A stretch of DNA of 64,000 bases from Scytonema hofmannii PCC 7110 (GCF_000346485.2 NZ_KQ976354.1:4670436-4734435); one strand, 5' to 3'; counted from the stretch's first letter, positions 35,144-44,207 are shown. Made by a program: numbers and translations. The notes: generated by a model not told the origin, from the sequence alone.

Positions 35144-36652
35144 ATGACAGTAAGCACATTTCATTTTGAATACAAAGCACTATACAAGCCCAATCAGTTG
35201 ATTTACGGCCAAGGACAAACGGCAGTCATTACAGGGTGGACGGTGAAAACGAGTCTGGCAAAGCATTTGCTTCCACAAGAATATGCAGTCATCGGACAGT
35301 TGTACTCACCTACGCGGGGACTGAACTTACTGGTTCGCAATTTGCTATTTAACCCTCACGTTCGTTATTTGGTAGTGTTGAATGCGACAAAGGAAGATAA
35401 GAACGCAGGGGCGAGTCAATGTCTGCTGGATTTTTTCCATCACGGCTTTGACGAAGGTTTAAGCGATACTGGGCGACAGTGCTGGGTCGTTCGTTCTTGC
35501 TATCCTGGATACATTGATATTGAAGTTGATGCGAAGTCCCTACAAAAGCTGCGACAGTCTATAGAGTGTCGCGAAGCCAAATCCATTGCTGAAGCTGTAT
35601 CTTGTGTGAAATCCTATGCACAAAGAGGAACAATGGAACCCTGGGAGTTACCTTTAAAATTTGATACCCCCAGCGTTGAGTCAACAATTCTACCTGGACA
35701 ACGGTATGGACATCGAATTGAAGGAAAAACCATTGCTGAAACATGGGTAAAAATAATTCATCTGATTAAGACAACGGGAACTGTTCGACCAACTGCGTAT
35801 GATGGACAATGGCAAGAATTGATTGATTTGATGGCAATAGTCACCTCAGAACCAAAAAACTTTTATTTTCCAGACCCTAATTATTTACCGATTGACCCTA
35901 GCTTTGTTCAAGAATACGTTTCTCAAATTTTAGATGATGCTCCACAACAGGAAGGCATTAAATATACTTACGGGCAAAGATTACGTTCTCATTTTGGGCG
36001 GGATCAAATTCAGTTTTGTATTGACAAACTTGTGAACGATATTAATTCAGCAAGAGTTGTGATGTCTTTGTGGGATGTGGGTAATGATGCCAACGATAGC
36101 CCACCTTGCCTTAATCATATTTGGGTTAGAGTCGTTGATAACGAGCTATCTCTAACAGCAACTTTCCGCAGTAATGATATGTTCTCAGCATGGTGTGCTA
36201 ATGCTATGGGTTTGAGGGCATTGCAAATGCATTGCTTAGATGAAATTAATAAAAGATCGGGGTGTGATTTGGAACTGGGACCGCTTGTTACTATTAGTCA
36301 AAGCGCTCACATATATGATGATTGTTTTGAGAACGCAGAAAAAGTTATCAAAACTTACTACCCCAAAATTCGCCAACAACGAGACTATAGCGATCCTGCA
36401 GGTAGTTTTGCGATCGCAGTGCATTCCGGAGAAATTATTGTAGAACACATGACTCCCGGTTCGGGAGAAGTGGTAAATTGTTATTCAGGGAAATCCGCGA
36501 AACAAGTTTCAAGAGCAATCGCCGCAGACTGTCCTGGATTGCAAGTCGAACACGCCATGTATTTGGGGACAGAGTTACAAAAAGCAGAAATTGCTTTGTC
36601 AAGCAAACGAGAGTTTATCTACGAGCAAGATCAGCCATTAAGAAAAGTTTGA
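35144..36652 (+). CDS. thymidylate synthase-type protein with an N-terminal DUF4346-like domain
   Basis: 502 residues, about twice a ThyA. The C-terminal half follows the thymidylate synthase/dCMP hydroxymethylase fold: TYGQRLRSHFGRDQIQFCI, catalytic Cys in DSPPCLNHIWVRVVDNELSL, then ATFRSNDMFSAWCANAMGL (Arg-Ser-x-Asp and Asn for dUMP). The N-terminal ~180 residues (YAVIGQLYSPTRGLNLLVRN, VVLNATKEDKNAG) resemble the DUF4346/archaeal-type extension. It probably methylates dUMP. Whether a separate thyX or thyA exists elsewhere cannot be told from the window. Confidence 0.8.
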   Translation: MTVSTFHFEYKALYKPNQLIYGQGQTAVITGWTVKTSLAKHLLPQEYAVIGQLYSPTRGLNLLVRNLLFNPHVRYLVVLNATKEDKNAGASQCLLDFFHHGFDEGLSDTGRQCWVVRSCYPGYIDIEVDAKSLQKLRQSIECREAKSIAEAVSCVKSYAQRGTMEPWELPLKFDTPSVESTILPGQRYGHRIEGKTIAETWVKIIHLIKTTGTVRPTAYDGQWQELIDLMAIVTSEPKNFYFPDPNYLPIDPSFVQEYVSQILDDAPQQEGIKYTYGQRLRSHFGRDQIQFCIDKLVNDINSARVVMSLWDVGNDANDSPPCLNHIWVRVVDNELSLTATFRSNDMFSAWCANAMGLRALQMHCLDEINKRSGCDLELGPLVTISQSAHIYDDCFENAEKVIKTYYPKIRQQRDYSDPAGSFAIAVHSGEIIVEHMTPGSGEVVNCYSGKSAKQVSRAIAADCPGLQVEHAMYLGTELQKAEIALSSKREFIYEQDQPLRKV

Positions 36653-36723
36653 AGTTGCTGTTCACTCATATCCGATTCTTACAATTTCCCTAATTTTGGA
36701 CAATCCTTTCCTCTTGTAGCTCC

Positions 36724-37740
36724 GTGTCTGTTAATGCACGCGATTTAGGTGTAATGCGAACGAAAATAGAATTAATTCGTGGTCAAGATAGCGTGACCGT
36801 AGAAGCATATTTACAGGACTTAACGCATAGCCCCCTTTTTAAGCGATCGCCACATTCAGGCTCCGAATGAGCGAACTCGGTCTTCAAGATCTGCTATATA
36901 TTCAGGACAAAGTTAGCGAATTCGATCATAATAATTCATCGAAGAAACACGAGTTTAAATACTTAGTCTTAAACGTGGTTGTACCATGACATCAAAACAT
37001 ACTTTTGAAGAAAGCTCTAATCCTTTAGCACAATTAGACTATATTCCTGCACTAAATAGGATTTTAAACTTACTTCAGACCAACCTAGCTAATAAAAAAA
37101 AACATTTTTAAATTTTCTGATGATGGTAATAGACTTGGCTCTTCAGTACTTGTTAGTTTAGCATAACAAGTACTGAAGAACCGTTTATATCCAAAATAAA
37201 GATAGCCTTAAGCAATTAATTACTAATATTTCCAAGGAACGACCAAGTTTTAAGCTGCATCAAGAATATCTGGAAATACATGCTAGCTTGTCAGAAAGGG
37301 AAGAATCTGAGATTCAGAAATATCAAAACAAAGTAAAAGTAGTATTTATAACTGCCTCTGCATCTCGTGGTTTATCTTTCCCTAACACTAAATATATTCT
37401 TGTACAAATTCCAGGATTTCAAATTGAGCAAAACTTGATGGAAATCATACAAGTGATTTACCGGGGAAGAGGAGGTGAACTAGATAAAGGTGAGAAAAAT
37501 TTGGTTTTTTACTTGTCTGATAAAGCAATTTATTACCTCAAAGAAGTCGATGAAGATGGAAAATGTCTAAGTGCTGATGAATCGGAAAAGCTTGCAAATC
37601 TCTCATTGCAAGAGGCTTGTTTGAATATGTTAAATATTCTCATTATTCTCAAAGCCTCCATTAGCCTATTTAATGAAAATCAAATTTTTCAATCGAAGGA
37701 AATGAATATTCTAAATTTAATTCTCTCACAAGATGAGTGA
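36724..37740 (+). pseudogene. degraded large helicase-type protein, C-terminal part readable
   Basis: Pieces in three frames read like one decayed gene: 36867-36987 (MSELGLQDLLYIQDKVSEFD...), 36986-37110 (MTSKHTFEESSNPLAQLDYI then an A-run that shifts the frame into KFSDDGNRLGSSVLVSLA), and from about 37198 to 37740 (IQNKDSLKQLITNISKERPS...). The last piece holds VVFITASASRGLSFPNTKYI and IQVIYRGRG, resembling helicase motifs V and VI with the arginine finger. A 49-codon frame at 36724-36870 may be another fragment. No start or helicase core (Walker A/B) remains. Confidence 0.6.
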
Positions 37741-37873
37741 ATTTAGTAGATGCTCAACAGTCAAGTTAGATACATGGGAGATGAAACAGCCCTGCTTTCA
37801 ACCTGCACTCGTTGGGTGTAAAGGGGCTATTTATGCCCGTAAGAGCGATCTCGCTTACGTAATTAATTCTCTT

Positions 37874-38473
37874 TCAAATTCTTGCAAGCGTTACTCTTTC
37901 TAGCTGATCCTGATATTTACCTTGACGAGCCTCGTAACTAATTGCACAAGGCTCCCCTTCAAAAAATAGTAACTGTACAACACCCTCATTAGCGTAAATG
38001 CGACAATCAGCACTAGAAGAATTTGAGAACTCTAATGTCAGATGACCCCGCCATGCTGCCTCTGCAGGAGTTAAGTTTGCTATTATACCACAACGAGCGT
38101 AAGTTGATTTACCTATACAAATCACTGTAATGTTGTCAGGAACTTCAAGTTTTTCCAGAGCAACTCCCAACCCATAGGAATGAGCAGGTAGTATGAAGTA
38201 ACTGCCATTTTCATCTACGTGTAGTGATGTAGGTTCTAGATTTTGAGGATTAAAGTTTTTGGGATCGACGACAGTTCCAGGAATGTGGCGAAAAATCCGA
38301 AACTCTACTGGAGAAAGCCTTATGTCATATCCATAAGAAGACAAGCCGTAGCTGATAACACGGCGCAAAGCTCCATCTTCGTCAATTGTTATTTGTCGAA
38401 TCAGGCTAGGCTCAAAGGGTGAAATCATTCCTTTTTGAGCCATTTGAGTAATCCAAATGTCGTTCTTAATCAC
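37874..38473 (-). CDS. dcd: dCTP deaminase
   Basis: 199 residues. MIKNDIWITQMAQKGMISPF at the start, then ISYGLSSYGYDIRLS, GKSTYARCGIIANLTPAEAA (Ser/Arg and the catalytic Glu of the PAE block), WRGHLTLEFSNSSS and YANEGVVQLLF. It deaminates dCTP to dUTP, feeding dUMP to thymidylate synthase, whose gene lies 1.2 kb away. A normal full-length copy with an extra EDGALRR turn near residue 30. Confidence 0.95.
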   Translation of the reverse strand: MIKNDIWITQMAQKGMISPFEPSLIRQITIDEDGALRRVISYGLSSYGYDIRLSPVEFRIFRHIPGTVVDPKNFNPQNLEPTSLHVDENGSYFILPAHSYGLGVALEKLEVPDNITVICIGKSTYARCGIIANLTPAEAAWRGHLTLEFSNSSSADCRIYANEGVVQLLFFEGEPCAISYEARQGKYQDQLERVTLARI

Positions 38474-38484
38474 TGTGTCGAAAA

Positions 38485-38521
38485 TAGGGAGTAGGGAGTG
38501 GGGAGTGGGGAGTAGGGAGTG
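38485..38521. repeat. STRR, GGGAGTA/GGGAGTG units
   Basis: Five units just upstream of dcd, followed by AAAATCTAAAATCC-type units up to the CobO-like stop codon. Confidence 0.88.
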
Positions 38522-38575
38522 TCTTGATTAGATTGCGGATGATGATAAAATCCAAAATCTAAAATCCAAAATTTC

Positions 38576-39112
38576 CTAGGGCTCATGACTGCGCCGAACC
38601 TCCGTAATCTGATCTGCCATATCCAAAATAGAGTGAGGCATTTCTGGTCCCGTAAGAATAATTTCAATGTGTACCGGACGATTGGCTAAAAATGCCAGAA
38701 CTTCTGTTTCAGGAATGAAGCCAAAGTGAATGGCTAAACTGAGTTCATCCAATACAACAAGAGAATACTTATCCTCGAAGACAACTTTTTGTGTGTGTTG
38801 CCACAACTTTTGTAAAGATTGGGCTTCAGTTTCATCCAAATGTGGTGTCTCAACACATCGAGGCAAATCACAACGTATCCAGTCTAATTTTTGCCCCAAG
38901 CGCATTGGGCGATTGTGTCCTTGATGAATACCACCCTTAAGAAATTGTACAACTAACACTGGTGTACCCTGACCGGCTATTCTCAGTGATTGAGCCATAA
39001 CACTGGTAAAAAAGCTACGGTGAGAACTTGTAAAAACTTGTACTAGCCCTTTCATGGAATACGGCAAGTCAAGGGTCGAATTTTCACTGGAGGTTTCTAG
39101 CTGAGCAACCAT
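38576..39112 (-). CDS. CobO/CobA-like P-loop family protein without a Walker A motif
   Basis: 178 residues. The fold is that of cob(I)alamin adenosyltransferase CobA/CobO: VLVVQFLKGG after the first helix, LDETEAQSLQKLWQHTQKVV, YSLVVLDELSLAIHFGFI (Walker-B-like DEL), ILTGPEMPHSILDMADQITE and VRRSHEP. But where CobO has GNGKGKTTAA, this one has VFTSSHRSFFTSVMAQSL, with no GK(T/S). The same odd form seems usual in cyanobacteria, as I remember. It may bind nucleotide differently or be a non-enzymatic relative. Confidence 0.72.
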   Translation of the reverse strand: MVAQLETSSENSTLDLPYSMKGLVQVFTSSHRSFFTSVMAQSLRIAGQGTPVLVVQFLKGGIHQGHNRPMRLGQKLDWIRCDLPRCVETPHLDETEAQSLQKLWQHTQKVVFEDKYSLVVLDELSLAIHFGFIPETEVLAFLANRPVHIEIILTGPEMPHSILDMADQITEVRRSHEP

Positions 39113-39472
39113 AAATAATGTCTAATAAAATACAAAGAAATAGAGTGTTTGTGCTGAGGCTGTTTTTGGCAAGCCTACCTGTATAATTTAGCTGTTTTTT
39201 ACGATATGTAATTTTTGTAGCTTGTTGCATTCTTAGTCAACCACTAGGTTTGCGCTTAAGTCAAGAGTGACCGTTATTGAATTCCTTGCCTTTTTTGAGG
39301 AAGAAGCTGTAAAAAATAAAACGTAGAACTAGAAAAACAAGTTAATTAAGTAGGGGGCATTGCTGTAATATTTTGAAAATCTTTGAATTCCAGAGATATG
39401 CTATTTGCTGTCTGTAGGGACGGTACAGATATCAGAAGTTATAAATATGACATATAAAAGGAGCCAACATTT
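39113..39472. other. gene-free divergent control region
   Basis: 360 bp between the leftward CobO-like gene and the rightward kinase gene. It should hold both promoters. The only assignable element is AAAGGAGCC (about 39459), the ribosome site of the kinase gene. Confidence 0.35.
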
Positions 39473-40030
39473 GTGAGATTAGTTATTTTGGGAGGATCGG
39501 GATCGGGGAAAAGTACTCAAGCACACAGGCTGAGTAAGTATTTTGAGGTTCCTTTGGTCTCTGTAGGTGGGATTTTGCGCTCTGCGATCGCTAGCCTAAC
39601 AGATTTAGGTCGTTTCGCTCAGCCATACGTGGACACAGGGGAGCTTGTTCCAGATGAAATGATAATTGAATTTATAAGTGAGCGACTGACAAAACCTGAT
39701 GTAGCCTGTGGTTGGGTGTTAGAAGGTTACCCCCGCACGGCTTTTCAAGCAGAAGAACTGGATTTTTTACTGGACGGTTTGGGGCAAAAATTAGATTGGG
39801 CGATTTATCTCCAAGTGTCGCAGGCGGTAATGGTAACTCGTTCAGTGGGGCGTTCTCTTCCAGATGATTTACCAGAAATCGTGCAGCGCCGTGTGGAGTT
39901 GTTCTACGATCGCACCGTTCCTATCTTGGAATACTACGATCGCCGCCGTCGATTGTTAACCATTAACGGCGATCAGTTACCAGAGATGGTACAGCACAAC
40001 ATTGTTTCTCTCCTTTGCAAACCGTTATAA
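39473..40030 (+). CDS. adenylate kinase-like nucleoside monophosphate kinase
   Basis: 185 residues with a GTG start at 39473 preceded by AAAGGAG at 10-15 bp. Walker A is LGGSGSGKSTQ, the NMP-binding part is LVSVGGILRSAI, the phosphate-transfer block is GWVLEGYPRTAFQAEELDFL and the lid arginines are in SVGRSLPDDLPEIVQRRVEL. The lid is short and no zinc ligands are seen. It is probably a second adenylate/UMP-CMP-type kinase beside the canonical adk of the ribosomal operon, which is not in the window. Confidence 0.85.
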   Translation: MRLVILGGSGSGKSTQAHRLSKYFEVPLVSVGGILRSAIASLTDLGRFAQPYVDTGELVPDEMIIEFISERLTKPDVACGWVLEGYPRTAFQAEELDFLLDGLGQKLDWAIYLQVSQAVMVTRSVGRSLPDDLPEIVQRRVELFYDRTVPILEYYDRRRRLLTINGDQLPEMVQHNIVSLLCKPL

Positions 40031-40035
40031 AATTT

Positions 40036-40070
40036 GGGCATGGGGGATTGGGCATTGGGCATTGGGCAAT
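40036..40070. repeat. STRR, GGGCATT units
   Basis: Four units (GGGGATT, GGGCATT, GGGCATT, GGGCAAT), then CAATCCAAAATCC units up to 40100, in the gap between the kinase gene and rph. Confidence 0.85.
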
Positions 40071-40186
40071 CTCTCAATCCAAAATCCAAAATCCAAAATT
40101 GTATTCGTTATCTTTAAAAATACTTAAAGCATTACATTCAAATTTTAGTACGCTGTATTGTATATGAAAATTTCGAGGCAATCCCA

Positions 40187-40918
40187 ATGGCTTGGCAGCG
40201 TCCAGACGGTCGGCGACCCCACCAACTACGTCCTATTAGCTTCCAGCAAGGTTTTACCCGTTATGCATCTGGCTCCGTGCTAACAAAATTTGGAGAAACT
40301 CACGTACTTTGTACTGTCAGCGTTACTAAAGGAGTGCCAAGATTTCTAGAAGGTACAGGTAAAGGTTGGTTGACGGCTGAGTATCGAATGCTACCATCAG
40401 CAACTCATCAACGACAAGAACGAGAATTTATGAAATTGTCTGGAAGGACACAAGAAATCCAACGGTTGATTGGACGTAGCTTGCGAGCTGCCTTGGATTT
40501 AGAAGCGCTAGGAGAACGAACACTGACTGTAGATACAGACGTGTTGCAGGCGGACGCAGGCACAAGAACAACAGCCATCACAGGGGGGTTTGTTGCCTTA
40601 GCAAATGCAATTTCCAAGTTATTGCAACAGGGAGTCATAGAGCGATCGCCCCTGATTGGACAGGTGGCGGCAGTATCAGTAGGATTACTGGAAGAAGAAC
40701 CATTTCTAGATTTAGATTATACAGAAGATGTTGCAGCTGGAGTCGATTTTAATGTCGTGATGAATCAAAACTTGGGAATCATTGAAATCCAAGGAACTGC
40801 CGAAGAGGGGAGTTTTAGTCGCCAGCAACTTGGGGAACTTCTCAATTTTGCCGAAAAAGGAATTCAACAATTGTTAATTTTGCAACAGCAAGCGATCGGA
40901 AATCTATTGAGGGAGTAG
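40187..40918 (+). CDS. rph: ribonuclease PH
   Basis: 243 residues. [58 protein letters not shown] (active site), [39 protein letters not shown] and the C-terminal [11 protein letters not shown]. It trims the 3' ends of tRNA precursors using phosphate. The stop TAG is the first unit of a GGGAGTA repeat, directly after the Glu of NLLRE. Confidence 0.97.
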   Translation: MAWQRPDGRRPHQLRPISFQQGFTRYASGSVLTKFGETHVLCTVSVTKGVPRFLEGTGKGWLTAEYRMLPSATHQRQEREFMKLSGRTQEIQRLIGRSLRAALDLEALGERTLTVDTDVLQADAGTRTTAITGGFVALANAISKLLQQGVIERSPLIGQVAAVSVGLLEEEPFLDLDYTEDVAAGVDFNVVMNQNLGIIEIQGTAEEGSFSRQQLGELLNFAEKGIQQLLILQQQAIGNLLRE

Positions 40919-41045
40919 GGAGTGGGGAGTGGGGAGTGGGATAAGGAGGACAAGGAAGCACTATTAATAACCAATCCCTACCCACTACCCCCTACCCACT
41001 ACCCCCTACTCCCTACTCCCCACTCCCTAATCCCCACTCCCCAAC
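40911..41045. repeat. long double STRR, GGGAGTG and CCCTACT/CCCACTA units in opposite orientation
   Basis: Three GGGAGTG-type units (40911-40940) are followed after ~35 bp by about nine CCCTACT/CCCCACT-type units (40977-41045). The two arms are complementary and can pair across the gap. The block fills most of the 220 bp between rph and pgl. Confidence 0.9.
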
Positions 41046-41139
41046 CAAAGATGATGTTAAAAGTTTTAAAAGGGAAAAAGGGAAATTGTCAGAATTTCGC
41101 TATTGTAATGCTGGAAGTGGCTAGTGTTATGAGAGAGCG

Positions 41140-41865
41140 ATGAGCAAAAAAGTTGAAGTTCTAACGGATCGAGCTGCCCTGGTTTCGCAAGCGTTAGAAT
41201 TGATAATATCTAAGATGGAAACTGCTATTGCAGAGCAGGGACGATTTACTATTGCCCTTGCTGGAGGTAGTACACCCAAACCATTGTACGAGGCAATCGC
41301 GTCACAAAACCTGCCTTGGGATAAAATTCACGTGTTTTGGGGAGATGAACGTTACGTTCCGCCCGATCATCCAGATAGCAATCAACTCATGGCACGTAAT
41401 GCCTGGTTAGATCGTGTCGAGATTCCGACGGCTAATATTCACTCCATGCCAACAGATGAAGCAGATCCCGCAATGGCAGCAGCCAAGTACGAAAAGCATC
41501 TGCAAGAATTTTTTCACTCTTCACCCGGAGAGTTTCCTTCTTTGGATGTTGTTTTATTGGGCATGGGAGATGATGCACACACGGCTTCTTTGTTTCCCCA
41601 CACGGCAGCATTAAAAGTAAAGGACAAGCTGATTACTGTAGGTAACAAAGACGACAACCAACGTCTCACCTTTACATACCCCTTCATTAACGCTGCTCGT
41701 TGCGTTATGTTTTTAGCTACTGGTGCTAATAAAAAACCAGCCCTGGCTCAAGTCTTTGCTCCAACTGCAGATGACCTCGCCTACCCAACCCGCCTTATTC
41801 AACCTAAAGGAGAACTTTTGTGGTTGTTAGATGCAGCCGCAGGTAGTGACCTGAACAAAGGATGA
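41140..41865 (+). CDS. pgl: 6-phosphogluconolactonase
   Basis: 241 residues. FTIALAGGSTPKPLYEAIAS (phosphate-binding), KIHVFWGDERYVPPDHPDSN, DVVLLGMGDDAHTASLFPHT (catalytic His) and RLTFTYPFINAARCVMFLATG are the family blocks. It hydrolyses 6-phosphogluconolactone in the oxidative pentose phosphate path, the main NADPH source for heterocysts and dark metabolism. It is followed by a hairpin terminator. Confidence 0.97.
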   Translation: MSKKVEVLTDRAALVSQALELIISKMETAIAEQGRFTIALAGGSTPKPLYEAIASQNLPWDKIHVFWGDERYVPPDHPDSNQLMARNAWLDRVEIPTANIHSMPTDEADPAMAAAKYEKHLQEFFHSSPGEFPSLDVVLLGMGDDAHTASLFPHTAALKVKDKLITVGNKDDNQRLTFTYPFINAARCVMFLATGANKKPALAQVFAPTADDLAYPTRLIQPKGELLWLLDAAAGSDLNKG

Positions 41866-41884
41866 AGTATAAAGGATGAAGTAC

Positions 41885-41921
41885 AAAGTATGAAGGAACC
41901 ATGATTTGGACTTCATACTTT
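41885..41921 (+). terminator. hairpin after pgl
   Basis: Perfect 11-bp stem AAAGTATGAAG/CTTCATACTTT with a 15-nt loop, 20 bp after the pgl stop. It follows direct repeats AAAGGATGAAGTA. No long T-run, so termination is moderately supported. Confidence 0.5.
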
Positions 41922-42035
41922 ATACGACCCACTGAATACTTTAAGAAGGTACTTGTTAAAATCGGAAGCTAGAGTAGCCCCTCTGCTTGTCGGCACTATA
42001 TTTTACGATTGAACTTCAACTAAAGGCTTAACTCC

Positions 42036-42980
42036 ATGATCGTCTGCCCAAATTGCAATCACCCAAACCCAGACGGCGCTGTCCAGTGTGAAGCTTGCTA
42101 CACCCCTTTACCAGCAACCACTAACTGTCCCAACTGTGGGGCAACCGTACAGGCAGATGCGTCTTTTTGCGGTCAATGTGGCTATAACCTGCGTGCGGCT
42201 GCTCCTGCTGCTGCTATTGCGCCTACCGCTGTTGCAGTCACTGTCGCTCCTGACATTTCAGAACCGCCACCCTTGGTTGTACCCGATCCGCTAGTACCGC
42301 CACAGCCCGTGACGGTGAATGGTTCTGCCAACAACAACGCGTCTAACTCTTCACCTTTCACACCAACAGCTGTTTCGGTTCCCGATCCACAATTCACCGA
42401 AGCCCAGAACAGCGAGCCACCAACTATTGCTGCACCACCGCCTCCTGTTAGTCCAGAACCAGTTGCAGCACCAGAACCCGAGCCAATCACTGCTGCAGCG
42501 CAACCAGTAGCGCCTCCACCAGTGGTAGCAGCCCCCGCACCCACTGTAACACCACCCCCTCCAGAGCCAGTACCCGCACCAATACCCACCCCCGCGCCGC
42601 CACCTCCTACTCCAGTGGCTGTACCACCTGCTTCCAGGACTCAATTACAGCAAGTTACCGCACGCCTCATCCACGTCCAAAGCGATCGGGATATTGAGTT
42701 ACCGCTCAATCTCTCTGTTGTACACATAGGCAAGCCGAACGATCGCATTCCACCGGATATAGATGTCTCAGGATTTCCAAATTCAGAGATTGTCTCGCGA
42801 ATTCATGCTGATCTTCGTATTGAGGGAGATGCTTATTATATGGAAGATGTCGGCAGTTCTAACGGCACTTACGTTAATAATTTACCCCTATTGCCAGGGA
42901 ACCGCCACCGCTTGCGACCTGGCGATCGCATCAGTTTAGGTAAAGGAGACTTAGTGACATTCCTGTTCCAAATCTCTTAG
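42036..42980 (+). CDS. double zinc-ribbon, proline-rich, FHA-domain protein
   Basis: 314 residues. Two zinc ribbons: CPNCNHPNPDGAVQCEAC (residues 4-21) and CPNCGATVQADASFCGQCG (30-48). Then ~170 residues of Ala/Pro/Val-rich disordered linker, then an FHA domain (~215-314): VVHIGKPNDRIPPDIDVSGF, SRIHADLRIEGDAYY and DVGSSNGTYVNNLPL, the SRxH and SSNGT elements that bind phosphothreonine. It is likely a scaffold reading Thr phosphorylation, paired with the FHA protein that follows after 34 bp. Confidence 0.9.
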   Translation: MIVCPNCNHPNPDGAVQCEACYTPLPATTNCPNCGATVQADASFCGQCGYNLRAAAPAAAIAPTAVAVTVAPDISEPPPLVVPDPLVPPQPVTVNGSANNNASNSSPFTPTAVSVPDPQFTEAQNSEPPTIAAPPPPVSPEPVAAPEPEPITAAAQPVAPPPVVAAPAPTVTPPPPEPVPAPIPTPAPPPPTPVAVPPASRTQLQQVTARLIHVQSDRDIELPLNLSVVHIGKPNDRIPPDIDVSGFPNSEIVSRIHADLRIEGDAYYMEDVGSSNGTYVNNLPLLPGNRHRLRPGDRISLGKGDLVTFLFQIS

Positions 42981-43014
42981 CCGATTTTATTTCTAACACA
43001 ACACGCGTGCTTGT

Positions 43015-43320
43015 GTGATTAAACTCATCCTGTTACATTCATTGCAATCTCTCCCGGCTCAAAGTTGGACTTTTGAAGATGAACCCATCATCCGCATCGG
43101 ACGGGCGACGGATAATCATGTTGTTCTCTACAGTGCCGTGGTTTCCCGCCATCACGTTGAGGTAAGACGGGTAGATAAGGGCTGGGAAATTGTCAGCGTA
43201 GGTGCAAATGGCACTTATGTGGATGGAGAACGGATTCACCAAGTAGCGGTTAGTGATGGAGTCATCTTTCGCCTTGCTCGTTCCGGTCCTCAAATCCAAA
43301 TCCGCCTCAATAATTCGTAA
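43015..43320 (+). CDS. stand-alone FHA-domain protein
   Basis: 101 residues, GTG start. IRIGRATDNHVVLYSAVVSRH and then EIVSVGANGTYVDGERI carry the FHA phosphothreonine-binding elements (RIGR, SRHH, NGTYV). It has no other domain. Being next to the zinc-ribbon FHA gene and ahead of a membrane M50 protease, it may belong to one signalling unit. The stop TAA is part of an AATTCGT repeat. Confidence 0.88.
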   Translation: MIKLILLHSLQSLPAQSWTFEDEPIIRIGRATDNHVVLYSAVVSRHHVEVRRVDKGWEIVSVGANGTYVDGERIHQVAVSDGVIFRLARSGPQIQIRLNNS

Positions 43321-43343
43321 TTCGTAATTCGTAATTTGTAATT
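43313..43343. repeat. STRR, AATTCGT units
   Basis: Four units; the first contains the stop codon of the small FHA gene. A looser AATTATG run follows at 43350-43370. Confidence 0.85.
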
Positions 43344-43463
43344 AAATTTATGAATTATGAATTATGAATTGTGGTACAGCGGTTCAGCACAAACAACAGT
43401 TAGGATGGATGTGCAACTGCGACCAAATGCATTATCTGGTCATACGATTAGGAAGACAAACCC

Positions 43464-44207
43464 ATGAGCAACTTTGGGAAAGATTTTGAACCCCTGCTTG
43501 CTAAAGAGGCACCACAAGCAATTGACCGCATGGGATTTACTTGGTTAATTGCAGCTGCTGCAGCCACTATTGTGCTGTGGCAGGTTCCCAGAGGAGATTA
43601 CATTTTATACCCATTTTCTATCTTGGCAACTTGGTTTCATGAAATGGGTCATGGTATAACGGCGCTTCTCTTAGGAGGAAACTTTCAGCAGTTACAGGTT
43701 TTTCCTGATGGCTCTGGTGTCGCATATCACAGTGGAGCTTTATACTTAGGACCAATTGGTCGCGCTTTGGTTGCAGCCGCAGGACCAATGGGACCCCCAA
43801 TTGCAGGTGCAGCCCTAATTCTCGCTTCCCGCACTTTTAAAACTGCAAATCTTAGTTTGAAGATTTTAGGGGGTTTTTTGCTCCTCTCAACAGCTATATG
43901 GGTGCGATCGCTGTTTGGAATTGTGGCAATTCCCCTTTTAGGTTTAATTATTCTTGGTATTGCCTTGAAAGCTCCTCATTGGGTACAGGGGTTTGTCATT
44001 CAATTTCTTGGCGTACAAGCTTGTGTAAGTACTTACCATCAACTGAATTATTTGTTCAGTGCTTCTGCTGGTCCCGGTTTACTTTCTGATTCAGCACAAA
44101 TACAGCAGCAGTTGCTTTTACCCTACTGGTTTTGGGGTGGGTTGATGGCGATCGCATCTCTCGTTATTTTGGTACAAAGTCTTCGTATAGCGTATCGTTC
44201 AAGGTAA
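43464..44207 (+). CDS. M50 family membrane metallopeptidase
   Basis: 247 residues. WFHEMGHGITALLLGG is the zinc-binding HExxH motif in a membrane helix. GPIGRALVAAAGPMGPPIAG carries the second conserved Gly-Pro region, and there are about six hydrophobic helices. It is the small M50B-like group of cyanobacteria, without a PDZ domain. Such enzymes cut within membranes, for example anti-sigma factors, but here the substrate is unknown. The second Asp ligand of site-2 proteases is not obvious, so activity needs proof. Confidence 0.82.
   Translation: MSNFGKDFEPLLAKEAPQAIDRMGFTWLIAAAAATIVLWQVPRGDYILYPFSILATWFHEMGHGITALLLGGNFQQLQVFPDGSGVAYHSGALYLGPIGRALVAAAGPMGPPIAGAALILASRTFKTANLSLKILGGFLLLSTAIWVRSLFGIVAIPLLGLIILGIALKAPHWVQGFVIQFLGVQACVSTYHQLNYLFSASAGPGLLSDSAQIQQQLLLPYWFWGGLMAIASLVILVQSLRIAYRSR

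Noticed and set aside
40922-41143. Rightward Pro/Thr/His/Leu-rich frame of 73 codons between rph and pgl
   Set aside because: It is translation of CCCTACT-type STRR units in a spacer.
42182-42589. Leftward Gly-rich frame of 135 codons
   Set aside because: It is the antisense of the Pro/Ala-rich linker of the FHA protein; Gly richness simply mirrors CCN codons.
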